Below, piece after piece: positions 1 to 6,967 of a DNA stretch of 46,560 bases. The DNA lies in assembly GCA_934153805.1 (NCBI GenBank), contig CAKPFO010000007.1, positions 1 to 46,560 of the forward strand, read 5' to 3'. The notes beneath the pieces are model-generated. The model searched no databases, had not been told where the DNA came from, and was given only the letters and a program-made list of their open reading frames with translations. The translations under genes and the position numbers were made by a program. Numbering within the stretch: the first letter of the stretch is position 1; each line of letters opens with the position of its first letter. Source of the DNA: an uncultured Clostridia bacterium (GTDB lineage: Bacteria > Bacillota > Clostridia > TANB77 > CAG-508).

Positions 1-264
1 AGTGATGGAAAATATTATTATGGAATAAAAACAACAGCAATATCAGAAAATGTAAAACAAAAGAATCTATATGATGTAGCAGGAAATCTATGGGAGTGGA
101 CACAGGAAGCCTCTTACCCAAATAATACACTAGAATCATACATGCTTCGTGGGGGTAGCTTCGACAACAGCTACTCGGGCAGCCCTGCGTGTTACCGTGG
201 TTACGGCACTGCGACTAACACTGACACGAACCGCGGCTTCCGTCCCGCACTTTACATCAAGTAG
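1..264 (+). CDS. DGR target protein, C-terminal part (formylglycine-enzyme-like / C-type-lectin fold)
   Basis: The gene enters from the left edge in frame 1 and ends at TAG 262-264, so only the last 87 residues are seen. They carry the hallmark of the FGE-sulfatase/SUMF fold used by many DGR targets: an NLYDVAGNLWEWT block at about residues 32-44, then LRGGSF, and a GFRPAL ending. The last third is the variable repeat. Relative to the template it encodes N to D, D to G, N to S, D to G, N to Y, N to G, N to D and N to R changes. The likely role is a surface ligand-binding protein diversified by the adjacent reverse transcriptase. The N-terminus is outside the window. A paralog at 35482 has a prepilin N-terminus, so this one may too (inference). 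GC is visibly higher in the last 120 bases than around it. Confidence 0.9.
   Translation, partial: SDGKYYYGIKTTAISENVKQKNLYDVAGNLWEWTQEASYPNNTLESYMLRGGSFDNSYSGSPACYRGYGTATNTDTNRGFRPALYIK
143..254 (+). repeat. DGR variable repeat (VR)
   Basis: It aligns without gaps to 1815-1926 (offset 1672). Eleven template adenines are replaced (VR positions 163, 179, 182, 189, 200, 202, 205, 206, 223, 232, 233), mostly A to G, with one A to T and one A to C. The only other mismatch inside the core is T to G at 177, which is silent. The 3' part, GGCTTCCGTCCCGCACT, is identical in both copies and GC-rich, as expected for the initiation-of-mutagenic-homology (IMH) region. The copies part at 252 (T here, C in the template), which also replaces the template's stop with TAC. 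Confidence 0.95.
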
Positions 265-270
265 TACTGA

Positions 271-283
271 GCGCTGGCAGCGA
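271..283 (+). promoter_or_regulatory. Short GC hairpin just 3' of VR
   Basis: CGCT-GGC-AGCG lies 7 bases after the target stop codon, in an otherwise AT-rich spacer. In the Bordetella phage DGR a small stem-loop just 3' of VR is needed for efficient retrohoming. Position suggests the same role here, but the stem is only 4 bp. Confidence 0.35.
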
Positions 284-356
284 TACATTGAAACGAGCTC
301 GAATTGTGATTAAAAGTATAAAATAAAAAAATGGATTGATAAGATAGTGTATTATC

Positions 357-396
357 TAGTGTGTAAATTTTAAAATCAATAAAAATTTACACACTA
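357..396. terminator. 15-bp stem-loop between target gene and avd
   Basis: TAGTGTGTAAATTTT (357-371) pairs perfectly with 382-396 around a 10-base loop. It lacks a clean T run on the plus strand, so it may be a weak terminator, an mRNA-stabilising element or a second DGR target-site structure. It separates the target gene from avd-RT. Confidence 0.5.
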
Positions 397-431
397 GACT
401 AGACAAGATAAAAAATGTAAGGATAAATAAA

Positions 432-800
432 ATGGAAACAAGAAAAGAACTAACATTAATTCCAAAAACAGAAAATTATATAAAATATATGTTAAATGTA
501 ATAGTAAAGTTACCTAGAACAGAAAAATTTAGTATAGGTAACGAGTACAAAAATATGATGTATAAAATGTTAGAAGAAGTTATGATGCTTGGAAAAGTTG
601 TAACTGAAGAAAAAATGAATTATATAAATAAAATTGATGCGAGAATAAATGTACAAAGAGTATTTTTAAGAATAATGCAAGATAATAAATGGATTGATGA
701 GAAAAAATTTTTATATAGCATGTCTTTGTTAGATGAATTAGGAAGAATTGTAGGAGGATTACTAAAAACATATGCCCAAAACATTAAGAAATCAATTTGA
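432..800 (+). CDS. avd: Avd, DGR accessory variability determinant
   Basis: The gene encodes 122 residues, almost entirely helical and basic. Length and position (between target and RT) match Avd, the four-helix-bundle protein of the S23/IVP-like fold. Avd forms a pentamer that binds the reverse transcriptase and template RNA and is required for adenine-mutagenic cDNA synthesis. Visible family traits are a pattern of amphipathic helices, the internal LPRTEKFSIGNEYKNMM segment typical of the first two helices, and a final helix ending in basic residues. The 3' end overlaps the RT start by 29 bases, so the two are translationally coupled. Family assignment rests on fold pattern plus context. 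Confidence 0.85.
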   Translation: METRKELTLIPKTENYIKYMLNVIVKLPRTEKFSIGNEYKNMMYKMLEEVMMLGKVVTEEKMNYINKIDARINVQRVFLRIMQDNKWIDEKKFLYSMSLLDELGRIVGGLLKTYAQNIKKSI

Positions 801-1785
801 TAAAAAACTCTCATATGAAAAGTTGATGGAGGCCCATAAAAGAAGTTGTGACAATAAAACTTGTAGAAAAGATATAATATTATTTAACTTGAAAAAAGAA
901 GCATATGTAAAATATTTGTACGAAAATTTAAAAAATCAAACATATAAACATGGTGGATATACGATATTTTATGTACATGAACCAAAACTAAGAAGAATTC
1001 AAAAATCAAGATATATAGATAGAGTAGTTCATAGATGGTTAGTAGATAATTTTCTTGCACCTACATTTATACCGCAATTTATAAAAAACTCATATGCATG
1101 TCTACCAAATAGAGGAATGCACCAAGCTACATTAGATGTAAAGCAAGCAATGGGACATTGTAAATGCATATGGGGGGAATATTACATTGTAAAAATGGAT
1201 GTAAAAAAATATTTTCAAAACATAAATAAAGAGATATTACTAAAAATAGTAAATCGAAAAATAAAAGACAAAAAACTTATATGGTTGATAAATGAAATTA
1301 TATATTCAACCGAAGAAGATACTGGAATACCTATAGGAAATTATACATCACAAATCTTTGCAAATATTTATTTAAATGAGGTAGATCAGTATGCTAAACA
1401 TATACTTAAATTAAAGTACTATTTTAGGTATATGGATGATACTATTGTTTTAGTAAAGAGCAAAAGTGAGGCAAAAAATGTTTTAGAAAGAATAAGAGAA
1501 TTTTTGAATGAAAAACTTAAGTTAGAATTAAATAGCAAAACACAAATTTTTAAAAGCAAGCAAGGAGTTAACTTTTGTGGATATAAAATAAATGAATACA
1601 GAATGAAAATTAGAGAAAAAGGCAAGAAGAAAATTAAAAAGAAAATTAAGCATCTAAAAGAAAATATAAAAAGTGGAACGATGACAAGTATAGAGGCTAA
1701 AAAATATTTATGTGGTCATTTTGGATATATAAAATATGCAGATGTACACAATTTAACAGAAAAATTATTTTATATAGAAGAGTAA
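772..1785 (+). CDS. DGR reverse transcriptase
   Basis: The protein has 337 residues, the usual DGR RT length, with no maturase or endonuclease domain. It reverse-transcribes TR RNA with errors at adenines to make mutagenic cDNA for VR. RT motifs in order are: RYIDRVVHRWLV near residue 85; the NSYACLPNRGMHQA block (about 105-120); VKMDVKKYFQNI with the first catalytic Asp (about 140-150); the DGR-typical GIPIGNYTSQIFANIYLNEVD (motif 4, with SQ instead of the QG of other RTs); then the YMDD box at about residue 220; and the thumb VNFCGYK. An AGGAGG site at 752-757 lies inside avd, 14 bases before the ATG. The TR starts 30 bases after the stop. Confidence 0.95.
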   Translation: MPKTLRNQFDKKLSYEKLMEAHKRSCDNKTCRKDIILFNLKKEAYVKYLYENLKNQTYKHGGYTIFYVHEPKLRRIQKSRYIDRVVHRWLVDNFLAPTFIPQFIKNSYACLPNRGMHQATLDVKQAMGHCKCIWGEYYIVKMDVKKYFQNINKEILLKIVNRKIKDKKLIWLINEIIYSTEEDTGIPIGNYTSQIFANIYLNEVDQYAKHILKLKYYFRYMDDTIVLVKSKSEAKNVLERIREFLNEKLKLELNSKTQIFKSKQGVNFCGYKINEYRMKIREKGKKKIKKKIKHLKENIKSGTMTSIEAKKYLCGHFGYIKYADVHNLTEKLFYIEE

Positions 1786-1814
1786 AAGATAATGGGGTAA
1801 ATCAAAGGCTCAGT

Positions 1815-1926
1815 TGCTTCGTGGGGGTAGCTTCAACAACAGCTACTCTGACAACCCTGCATGTTACCGTGATAACAACACTGCGACTAACACTAACACG
1901 AACAACGGCTTCCGTCCCGCACTCTA
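1815..1926 (+). repeat. DGR template repeat (TR)
   Basis: This is the invariant donor copy of VR, directly downstream of the RT. It is rich in AAC codons read in the VR frame (LRGGSFNN..., several N and D codons), the classic arrangement in which adenine mutagenesis of AAC can yield many residues. About 30 adenines lie in the core and 11 differ in the VR. It ends with the shared GC-rich block and then diverges (CTCTAATAT versus CTTTACATC), which is the expected IMH-star/IMH difference that keeps the template from being overwritten. It is not protein-coding. Confidence 0.95.
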
Positions 1927-2083
1927 ATATTAATCCAGATTATATATTTCAAGGAATATATACAGTGATGTGTTAGATATTAAAGAGGTTTATCCCTTCC
2001 TAATTTAGGTAAATATGAATCAATAAAATATGTACTAGTAGAAAAGTTGAAAGTATGTATTTTGTGCTATATGTAGGTATAAT

Positions 2084-2356
2084 ATGAATAAATGTATTTT
2101 AATAGGTAAAATTTTGAGCGATGTAGATTTTCAATTTTTATGCAATAAAAAACATGTATCAATAGCAACAATAAAAGTAGAATTATGTGACAAAACACCA
2201 ATACACGTATATGGAATAGATTTGATGGCAGACCATATGTATAGAGAGCTAAACAAAGGTGATGTTGTTATTGTATATGGATGTATACGACAGAATAAAC
2301 AAAATGTTAAAATAGAGGTCACAGAAATAGAAAAGTTTGAACAAAAAATAGATTAA
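2084..2356 (+). CDS. SSB-like single OB-fold protein next to the DGR
   Basis: The protein has 90 residues. The start MNKCILIGKI, the central KTPIHVYG and the segment NKGDVVIVYGCIRQ, followed by a final beta strand, line up with the OB fold of bacterial SSB (compare MNKVILMGRL in the true ssb at 18693). It is much shorter than SSB and has no acidic DDLPF tail, so it probably binds nucleic acid without recruiting the usual SSB partners. A TATAAT sits at about 2075, close to the start codon, with a weak GTAGGT ribosome site. It lies 158 bases downstream of TR in the same orientation. A role in handling cDNA or TR RNA is inference from position only. Confidence 0.65.
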   Translation: MNKCILIGKILSDVDFQFLCNKKHVSIATIKVELCDKTPIHVYGIDLMADHMYRELNKGDVVIVYGCIRQNKQNVKIEVTEIEKFEQKID

Positions 2357-2400
2357 AATAAGTAAATAGAAAATAGGAGAAAGTCTAAAATGGGGATACA

Positions 2401-2808
2401 TTAATTATAAATTTCTTCTATTTCTTTTTTTATTTTTTCTAGAAAATAAAACGAATCTCTAAAGCTAATATTGTCCATATCAGTATTTAGAATTTGAGTT
2501 ATAACATCCTTTAACTTGTTGTTATTCAGATAATCTGAATAATTGCCAATTTTTTCGTATTTTGAGTCTATTATTTCTACGTTAAATTCTAAGTTTTTTA
2601 TTATATTAATATATGTGTCTAATTTTTGTTGTGGAAACCCACATTTTACTACGTTTTCATTTAGATTTGTTAGTTTAAATCCAAGTTTTTCGTTTAAAGT
2701 ACGTGCATCATTTTCAAGTGCTATATAAAATATACCACTTTTAAATAGATATATTACATCGTTATTATCTTTTTTTAATTTTAAATATTCTTCATATAAT
2801 TTACTCAT
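2401..2808 (-). CDS. MutS-domain-I-like protein (MSL-type DGR accessory)
   Basis: 135 residues from the ATG at 2808, chosen because AAAGGAG lies 6 bases before it; an in-frame ATG at 2832 would add 8 residues with no ribosome site. The first 90 residues follow MutS mismatch-recognition domain I: EEYLKLKKDNNDVIYLFKSG, then GIFYIAL where MutS has GDFYELF, then DARTLNEKLGFKLT and CGFPQQKLDTYINIIKN (MutS: GVPYHAAETYIAKLV). The mismatch-wedging Phe is kept, while the Glu of the Phe-X-Glu motif is replaced by Ile. There is no ATPase. MutS-like small proteins are reported among DGR accessory genes. Convergent with the SSB-like gene. Confidence 0.7.
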   Translation of the reverse strand: MSKLYEEYLKLKKDNNDVIYLFKSGIFYIALENDARTLNEKLGFKLTNLNENVVKCGFPQQKLDTYINIIKNLEFNVEIIDSKYEKIGNYSDYLNNNKLKDVITQILNTDMDNISFRDSFYFLEKIKKEIEEIYN

Positions 2809-2867
2809 TTGTGTCTCCTTTTTGCACCCCATCTTAGACTATTAGATAAAGTATATACTAAGCTGAA

Positions 2868-3029
2868 TGTCAAAGTTTGTCGAAATTAGAAGAAAATATA
2901 CTATTTTTAGAGAATGATAAAGAGCTTTTAATAAAAGATACAAATATTTTGCATAGAAACAAAAATATTTTTAAATATAGTATAAATCAAAGGACAATGG
3001 AATATAATGTTAAAGTCAAATTGATTTGA
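2868..3029 (+). pseudogene. Possible coding remnant, 53 codons, no clear start
   Basis: An open frame runs from just after a TAA to TGA 3027-3029. Composition is protein-like (SKLEENILFLENDKELLIKD...) but there is no ATG or ribosome site before it; TTG at 2877 is the only plausible start. It may be the tail of a gene whose front has been lost during rearrangement at the DGR border. The 3' end overlaps the promoter of the small RNA. Confidence 0.2.
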
Positions 3030-3054
3030 CAAGTTATATATTTTGTGTTAAAAT
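3026..3054 (+). promoter_or_regulatory. Sigma-A promoter for the small RNA
   Basis: TTGACA (3026-3031), a 17-base spacer and TAAAAT (3049-3054). The predicted start near 3061 falls directly at the 5' side of the structured RNA, with no reading frame following. Confidence 0.75.
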
Positions 3055-3060
3055 ATATTT

Positions 3061-3147
3061 AACTTAAGCAGGAGGCAGAGAGTTCCCAAGGTGGAGCTCC
3101 TAGATAGGTTGAAATACCTATTCCAATCGCCTCTTGCACATTTTTTT
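3061..3147 (+). ncRNA. Structured small RNA (three-way junction), adjacent to a DUF3800 gene
   Basis: Closing stem: GCAGGAGGC (3068-3076) pairs with GCCTCTTGC (3129-3137). Inside it are two hairpins: GAGTTCC (3080-3086) with GGAGCTC (3093-3099), and ATAGGT (3104-3109) with ACCTAT (3116-3121). A run of seven T (3141-3147) follows, giving a terminator. The whole transcript is about 85 nt with its own strong promoter and no ORF. Several RNA motifs named after DUF3800 were reported in comparative-genomic RNA searches because they lie beside DUF3800 genes. This RNA is immediately convergent with one, so it may belong to that group; which member cannot be decided here. Confidence 0.75.
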
Positions 3148-3910
3148 ATATATAGTATTCTTTTGATTTAAAAGGAATATACTTTGTTAGAAATTTAGAT
3201 TCAATAGGATTAATTAATGTATTTAATTTGTTATACATGTTTAAACAGTGTTCTTTCTTTGTGGCACTGTATTTTTTGTATCCTTTACTAATAGAAAAGT
3301 GTTTTTCTATATAAAAAGCAAATATATCAGCAATTTGTATAAAATTACTATTTTTAGAATTTAAAAACATTGCTTCTTCAATCATAGTATTATTGTTTTG
3401 AGACAATATTGGATAAATGTTATGTAGGGTAGATGGTATGGTTAAAATATTATCTAAAAAAATAATTCCCTTGTTATTGTGTTTAACTAAAATATCAGAA
3501 ACAAAATCATACATCATTACAAAAGAGTAAATATATGGCTCTATTTTTATTGAATTCTTAAAAGTATCATTAATACTTTTTTTAAAGTGTTTTTTATCAA
3601 TTGCAATAAATTGAACTCTTATGTCTAATTCTAATATTAGATTTACTAAACTTTCTAAAGTTTTAAAGTTATCTTTCCAATCAAATTGATTAAAAACTGA
3701 TTTTTTAGAAGAATTAAAAAGTTCATTTGTATGTATTTCATAATTTCCTAATATAGGTAATATTTCAACTTTTTTTTGATTAAAATAATTATTTATTTCA
3801 TGCCATTTTTTATCTTCAATTAAAACTCCAGCTAACACAAAGATAGGCTGTTCTTTATTATCATAATCAGTTCCAGTATTTCCACTTTCATCTGCATACA
3901 TTAGATACAT
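3146..3910 (-). CDS. DUF3800 protein
   Basis: 254 residues. The N-terminal MYADESGNTG and the C-terminal QIADIFAFYIEKHF are the two signature blocks of DUF3800. The fold is predicted to be RNase H/integrase-like, with acidic residues in DESG, in the central IFLDN and in the AD of the last block as a candidate metal site. The substrate is unknown. AAGGAG precedes the ATG by about 10 bases. The gene ends within the T-run of the convergent small RNA, so the two share a border. Members often sit in mobile or defence-like islands, which fits the neighbouring DGR. Confidence 0.85.
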   Translation of the reverse strand: MYLMYADESGNTGTDYDNKEQPIFVLAGVLIEDKKWHEINNYFNQKKVEILPILGNYEIHTNELFNSSKKSVFNQFDWKDNFKTLESLVNLILELDIRVQFIAIDKKHFKKSINDTFKNSIKIEPYIYSFVMMYDFVSDILVKHNNKGIIFLDNILTIPSTLHNIYPILSQNNNTMIEEAMFLNSKNSNFIQIADIFAFYIEKHFSISKGYKKYSATKKEHCLNMYNKLNTLINPIESKFLTKYIPFKSKEYYI

Positions 3911-4036
3911 TGAAATTTATCTCCTTTTCATAGAATAATATTTGCGAACAAAATTTCTTGTACAATTATTATACCATAAATTTAAAAAAAGTATAGCGAA
4001 CAAACAAAATTTTTGAAATTTTATATTTGAGCTGTT

Positions 4037-4066
4037 TTGCAAAGAATAAAAATGTTTTTATATAAT
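4037..4066 (+). promoter_or_regulatory. Promoter of the cysteine desulfurase gene
   Basis: TTGCAA (4037-4042), an 18-base spacer and a perfect TATAAT (4061-4066), 46 bases before the ATG. A GGGGAGG ribosome site is at 4094-4100. Confidence 0.55.
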
Positions 4067-4111
4067 ATAATAATATAAAAGGTTTAATGTTTTGGGGAGG
4101 AATATAAATAA

Positions 4112-5258
4112 ATGAAAATAAGATATTTTGACCATGCTGCTACAACACCAGTTAGAGAAGAAGTTTTAAATGCAATGATACCATTTTTTAGCCTAGAGTA
4201 TGGGAATGCGTCATCTATATATGGAAAACGGAAGAGATGCAAAAAAAGCGTTACAAATTGCAAGACAAAAAGTTGCAAATGCAATTAATGCTAAGCCAAA
4301 AGAGATTTATTTTACCTCGTGTGGAAGTGAAAGTGACAACTTGGCATTAAAAGGGGTGGCATATAAGAACAGGGAAAAGAAAAACCATATAATAACTACT
4401 AAAATAGAGCATCCTGCTATATTACATACTTGTCAAACATTACAAAGACAAGGCTTTGATGTGACTTACTTGAATGTAGATGAGAATGGTTTTATCTCTT
4501 TGACAGAATTAGAAAATGCAATTAATGATAAAACTATATTAATAAGTGTTATGTTTGCAAATAATGAGATTGGAACGATAGAACCAATAAGTAAAATTGG
4601 AAAAATTGCTAAAAAGCATAATGTATTATTTCATACTGATAGCGTTCAGGCTATTGGAAATGTAAGAATAGATGTGGATGAATTAAATATCGATTTACTT
4701 TCTATGTCAGCTCATAAGTTTTATGGACCTAAAGGCGTAGGAGCATTATATGTAAGAGAAGGCGTAGAATTTGAGAGGATACAAGATGGAGGACATCAGG
4801 AAAGAGATAAAAGGTCAGGAACAGAAAATGTAGCAGGTATAGTAGGTTTGGCAGAAGCAATAAAAATATCTTATGAAAATTTTGAAAAATATAACAAGAA
4901 ATTAACCGATTTAAGAGAATATTATTTTAGTCAAGTGCAAGAAAAAATACCAAATATAAAAATTAACGGTGATAGAAAATTGAGATTACCAGGAAATGCA
5001 AGTGTATCTTTTGCTAATGTTCAAAGTGAAGAGATTTTATTTAAATTAGATGAAAAAGGAATATGTGCCTCTGGTGGAAGTGCATGCAGTACGGGTAATC
5101 CAAGTCCTTCACATGTTTTACTTGCAATTGGTGCGGACTCTACCATGGCAAAAGGAACTATAAGAGTGACATTTGGATTAGATAATCAAAAAGAAGATGT
5201 AGATTATTTGGTAGATAATTTATCTAAAATCGTGGAGGAATTAAGAAAAGAAAATTAG
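4112..5258 (+). CDS. iscS: Cysteine desulfurase (NifS/IscS family), interrupted by a +1 shift at CGG-A
   Basis: This PLP enzyme releases sulfur from cysteine for Fe-S clusters and tRNA thiolation. Translation from ATG 4112 gives KIRYFDHAATTPVREEV...EYGNASSIYGK, then CGG at 4229-4231; in zero frame it dies 19 codons on. Skipping C4229 gives GGA and continues as GRDAKKALQIARQ to 5258, a 381-residue protein of normal length. Seen motifs are the PLP-binding HTDSVQAIG, the catalytic lysine in SAHKFYGPKGVG and the active-site cysteine loop SGGSACSTGNPSPSH, long as in IscS/NifS. The Gly restored at the shift is the conserved Gly of the 'SSxHxxGRxA' region. Downstream genes are TauE/SafE-like permeases. 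Confidence 0.88.
4229..4232 (+). other. CGG-A +1 recoding site 1 (cysteine desulfurase)
   Basis: Zero frame AAA CGG AAG; productive reading AAA (C) GGA AGA. It lies after codon 39 of the gene, too early for the zero-frame product to work. Confidence 0.6.
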
Positions 5259-5330
5259 AATAAATTTATAAAACTTGATAATAATACTAAATAGAAGTGA
5301 TGATAAGAAAGTGAAAATAAGGTTTAAAAT

Positions 5331-5361
5331 CAATTTATAAAATAATGTATTTTATAAATTG
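5331..5361. terminator. 13-bp stem-loop
   Basis: CAATTTATAAAAT (5331-5343) pairs with 5349-5361 around a 5-base loop. There is no T run; probably a weak terminator or mRNA 3'-end structure after the desulfurase gene. Confidence 0.4.
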
Positions 5362-5430
5362 ACTGTAACATAAAAATATTATGAAATAAAGAAATTAGAA
5401 AAATTACAAAAGAACAGGAGAATCTATTTA

Positions 5431-5784
5431 GTGAAAAATATAAAAATTGCATTAATAGGAATTGTAGCAGGTTTAATATGTGGCTTTTTCGCTTCTGGTG
5501 GAGGTCTAATATTAGTACCTGCTTTTGTGTATATTTTGAATATGGATGATACAAAGGCAAGAGGAACAGCTGTAACATGTATGCTACCTATGGTGGTTAC
5601 TAGTAGTATTTTTTATTATAGAGAAAACTATATAAAATGGAATATAGGAATTATGTGTGCTGTAGGTGGAGTAATAGGAGGCATTATAGGTGCAAAATTG
5701 TTAAAAAAATTACCAAAACAATATTTGAGAGTAATGTTTATTGTATTTTTATTATATGTATCTATAAAAATGCTTGCTAGTTAA
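5431..5784 (+). CDS. Half-size TauE/SafE (TSUP/DUF81) permease, first of two
   Basis: 117 residues from a GTG start with CAGGAG 10 bases upstream. Typical TSUP repeat features: the start IGIVAGLICGFFASGGGLILVPAF, a GTAVTCMLP segment and a final VGGVIGGIIGAKLLKKLP helix. It has about four membrane segments, half the usual TSUP protein, so it likely pairs with the second half-size protein at 5997. TSUP proteins move sulfite, sulfonates or other small sulfur or organic anions; the substrate here is unknown. The cysteine desulfurase next door makes a sulfur link plausible but unproven. Confidence 0.8.
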   Translation: MKNIKIALIGIVAGLICGFFASGGGLILVPAFVYILNMDDTKARGTAVTCMLPMVVTSSIFYYRENYIKWNIGIMCAVGGVIGGIIGAKLLKKLPKQYLRVMFIVFLLYVSIKMLAS

Positions 5785-5858
5785 TTTTAATTGAATAAAA
5801 ATGTGCTATAAAACTGTAAATTAATAGTAAAGAATAATAGAACTAAAAAAGTAATTTG

Positions 5859-5936
5859 GTAATATGCTAATAAAAATGTTAAAAAGTTTTTTGAAAAAAT
5901 TAGTAATATGTTAATAAAAATGTTAAAAAGTTTTTT
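5859..5936 (+). repeat. 34-bp direct repeat, two copies
   Basis: 5859-5892 and 5903-5936 match at all but one base (C/T), 44 bases apart, between the two permease genes. Each copy ends in a T run (GTTAAAAAGTTTTTT). It may be a small duplication or part of a tandem element. Confidence 0.7.
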
Positions 5937-5996
5937 TAAAATGGTACAACCAATAAATCTAATTAAGGAAAAATAAAAAAGGAAAGGAAAAAGAAA

Positions 5997-6371
5997 ATGC
6001 CAATTTTATTTGGAATTATATCTGGAATAGTTACGGGAATGGGAATGGGAGGAGGAACCGTACTAATTTTGCTGTTATCACTTTTTATGAATTTAGAGCA
6101 ACATATTGCGCAAGCGACAAATTTAGTATTTTTTATACCAACTGCATTATCAGCAATTATAATAAATATAAAACAAAACAATGTAGATAAAAAGCTAGCA
6201 TTGCAAGTTTCTATTTTAGGAATAATAGGAGCAATAGTAGGAGCAATCGTATCGGAACAAATGAGTTCAGAAAATTTAAAAAGATACTTTGCTATATTTA
6301 TTTTAATAATTGCACTACATGAAATATATGTACTATATAGAGAGTATAATAGGAGCCGAAAAAAGACATAA
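5997..6371 (+). CDS. Half-size TauE/SafE (TSUP) permease, second of two
   Basis: 124 residues. Starts MPILFGIISGIVTGMGMGGG, the glycine-rich first helix of a TSUP repeat, followed by QATNLVFFIPTALSAIIINIK and GIIGAIVGAIVSEQMSSENL. Four predicted membrane segments and a basic C-terminus (RSRKK). AGGAAAGG at 5980-5987 serves as ribosome site. Together with the gene at 5431 it would give a full eight-helix transporter. Stops and a 212-base spacer between them show these are separate genes rather than one frameshifted gene. Confidence 0.8.
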   Translation: MPILFGIISGIVTGMGMGGGTVLILLLSLFMNLEQHIAQATNLVFFIPTALSAIIINIKQNNVDKKLALQVSILGIIGAIVGAIVSEQMSSENLKRYFAIFILIIALHEIYVLYREYNRSRKKT

Positions 6372-6401
6372 TAGTATAAAATAGTTTAAGGAGGGATTTG
6401 T

Positions 6402-6542
6402 ATGAAATTTGTTAAAGGAATATTAATTGGAGGAATTGCCACTGCTGGAGCAATGTACATGTATAAAGAAATGTCTGGAAGAGGCAAAAGACAAATGATA
6501 AAAAAAGGAAAGCAATTTGCTCGTAAAATGGGAATTTTATAA
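6402..6542 (+). CDS. 46-residue membrane/basic mini-protein
   Basis: ATG 6402 with AAGGAGG 6 bases or so upstream. The protein starts MKFVKGILIGGIATAGAMYMYKEM, one membrane helix, and continues with a basic tail (GRGKRQMIKKGKQFARKMGIL). The layout resembles YtxH-like one-helix proteins, but I do not recognise a named family. It closes the permease operon, and a strong terminator follows 28 bases later. Confidence 0.75.
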   Translation: MKFVKGILIGGIATAGAMYMYKEMSGRGKRQMIKKGKQFARKMGIL

Positions 6543-6569
6543 TGCGTTAGCTAATTAATATTAAATAAA

Positions 6570-6618
6570 AAAATAGTTCTATAAAAGTATTTAAATTATT
6601 TTTATAGAACTATTTTTG
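6570..6618 (+). terminator. Rho-independent terminator
   Basis: AATAGTTCTATAAAA pairs with TTTTATAGAACTATT around a 12-base loop, followed by TTTTTG. Confidence 0.85.
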
Positions 6619-6967
6619 TGTTACCGTAAAAATTTCCTTATAAGAAGAATTTATTTTCGGGAAAATTATTAAGAACTTTAGAGTTTTTAAAAATGATATT
6701 TAGTAGAAAAAATTGATACACTTTTTTTACTAAATAATAGCAAAATTGATAACATAAAAAGATAAATATTACAGAAATATTACATTTAAATTACAAGTAT
6801 ATTAAAACTATTGACTTTTTGTGAAAAAACGATAAAATAAAAGCACAATTACATTATTGTGTGCAAAAAAAGACAAAAAAGGTAAAAAGTATAAAGAAAA
6901 ATTAGTATTATTTTGTCTGAAAAAGCCAAAAATAATAATGTATTTTTATGAAAACAAAGGAGATAAA
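6619..6967 (+). promoter_or_regulatory. Long AT-rich leader of the pilus operon with promoter
   Basis: There is no gene in this stretch. A promoter is visible: TTGACT (6811-6816), a 16-base spacer and TAAAAT (6833-6838). The first transcribed bases form a small hairpin, CACAAT-TACATT-ATTGTG (6843-6860). I looked for the GEMM c-di-GMP riboswitch that often precedes clostridial pilus genes and saw no match. AAAGGAG at 6957-6963 decides the start of the first gene. Confidence 0.55.

Noticed and set aside
772..1785. Group II intron or retron reverse transcriptase
   Set aside because: No maturase or endonuclease domain, no intron domain V-like RNA, and the presence of avd, TR and VR make it a DGR.
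1710..1976. 88-codon open frame across the end of RT and the whole TR
   Set aside because: It is the wrong frame of RT followed by the non-coding template repeat; composition (TTATLTTLHVTVITTL) is that of translated repeat, and there is no ribosome site.
5431..6371. One TSUP gene broken by a frameshift
   Set aside because: The halves are separated by 212 bases with a direct repeat, each has its own start and ribosome site, and no CGG-A lies at the border.
6619..6967. c-di-GMP riboswitch before the pilus operon
   Set aside because: The conserved GEMM core bases were not found; only a small hairpin is present.
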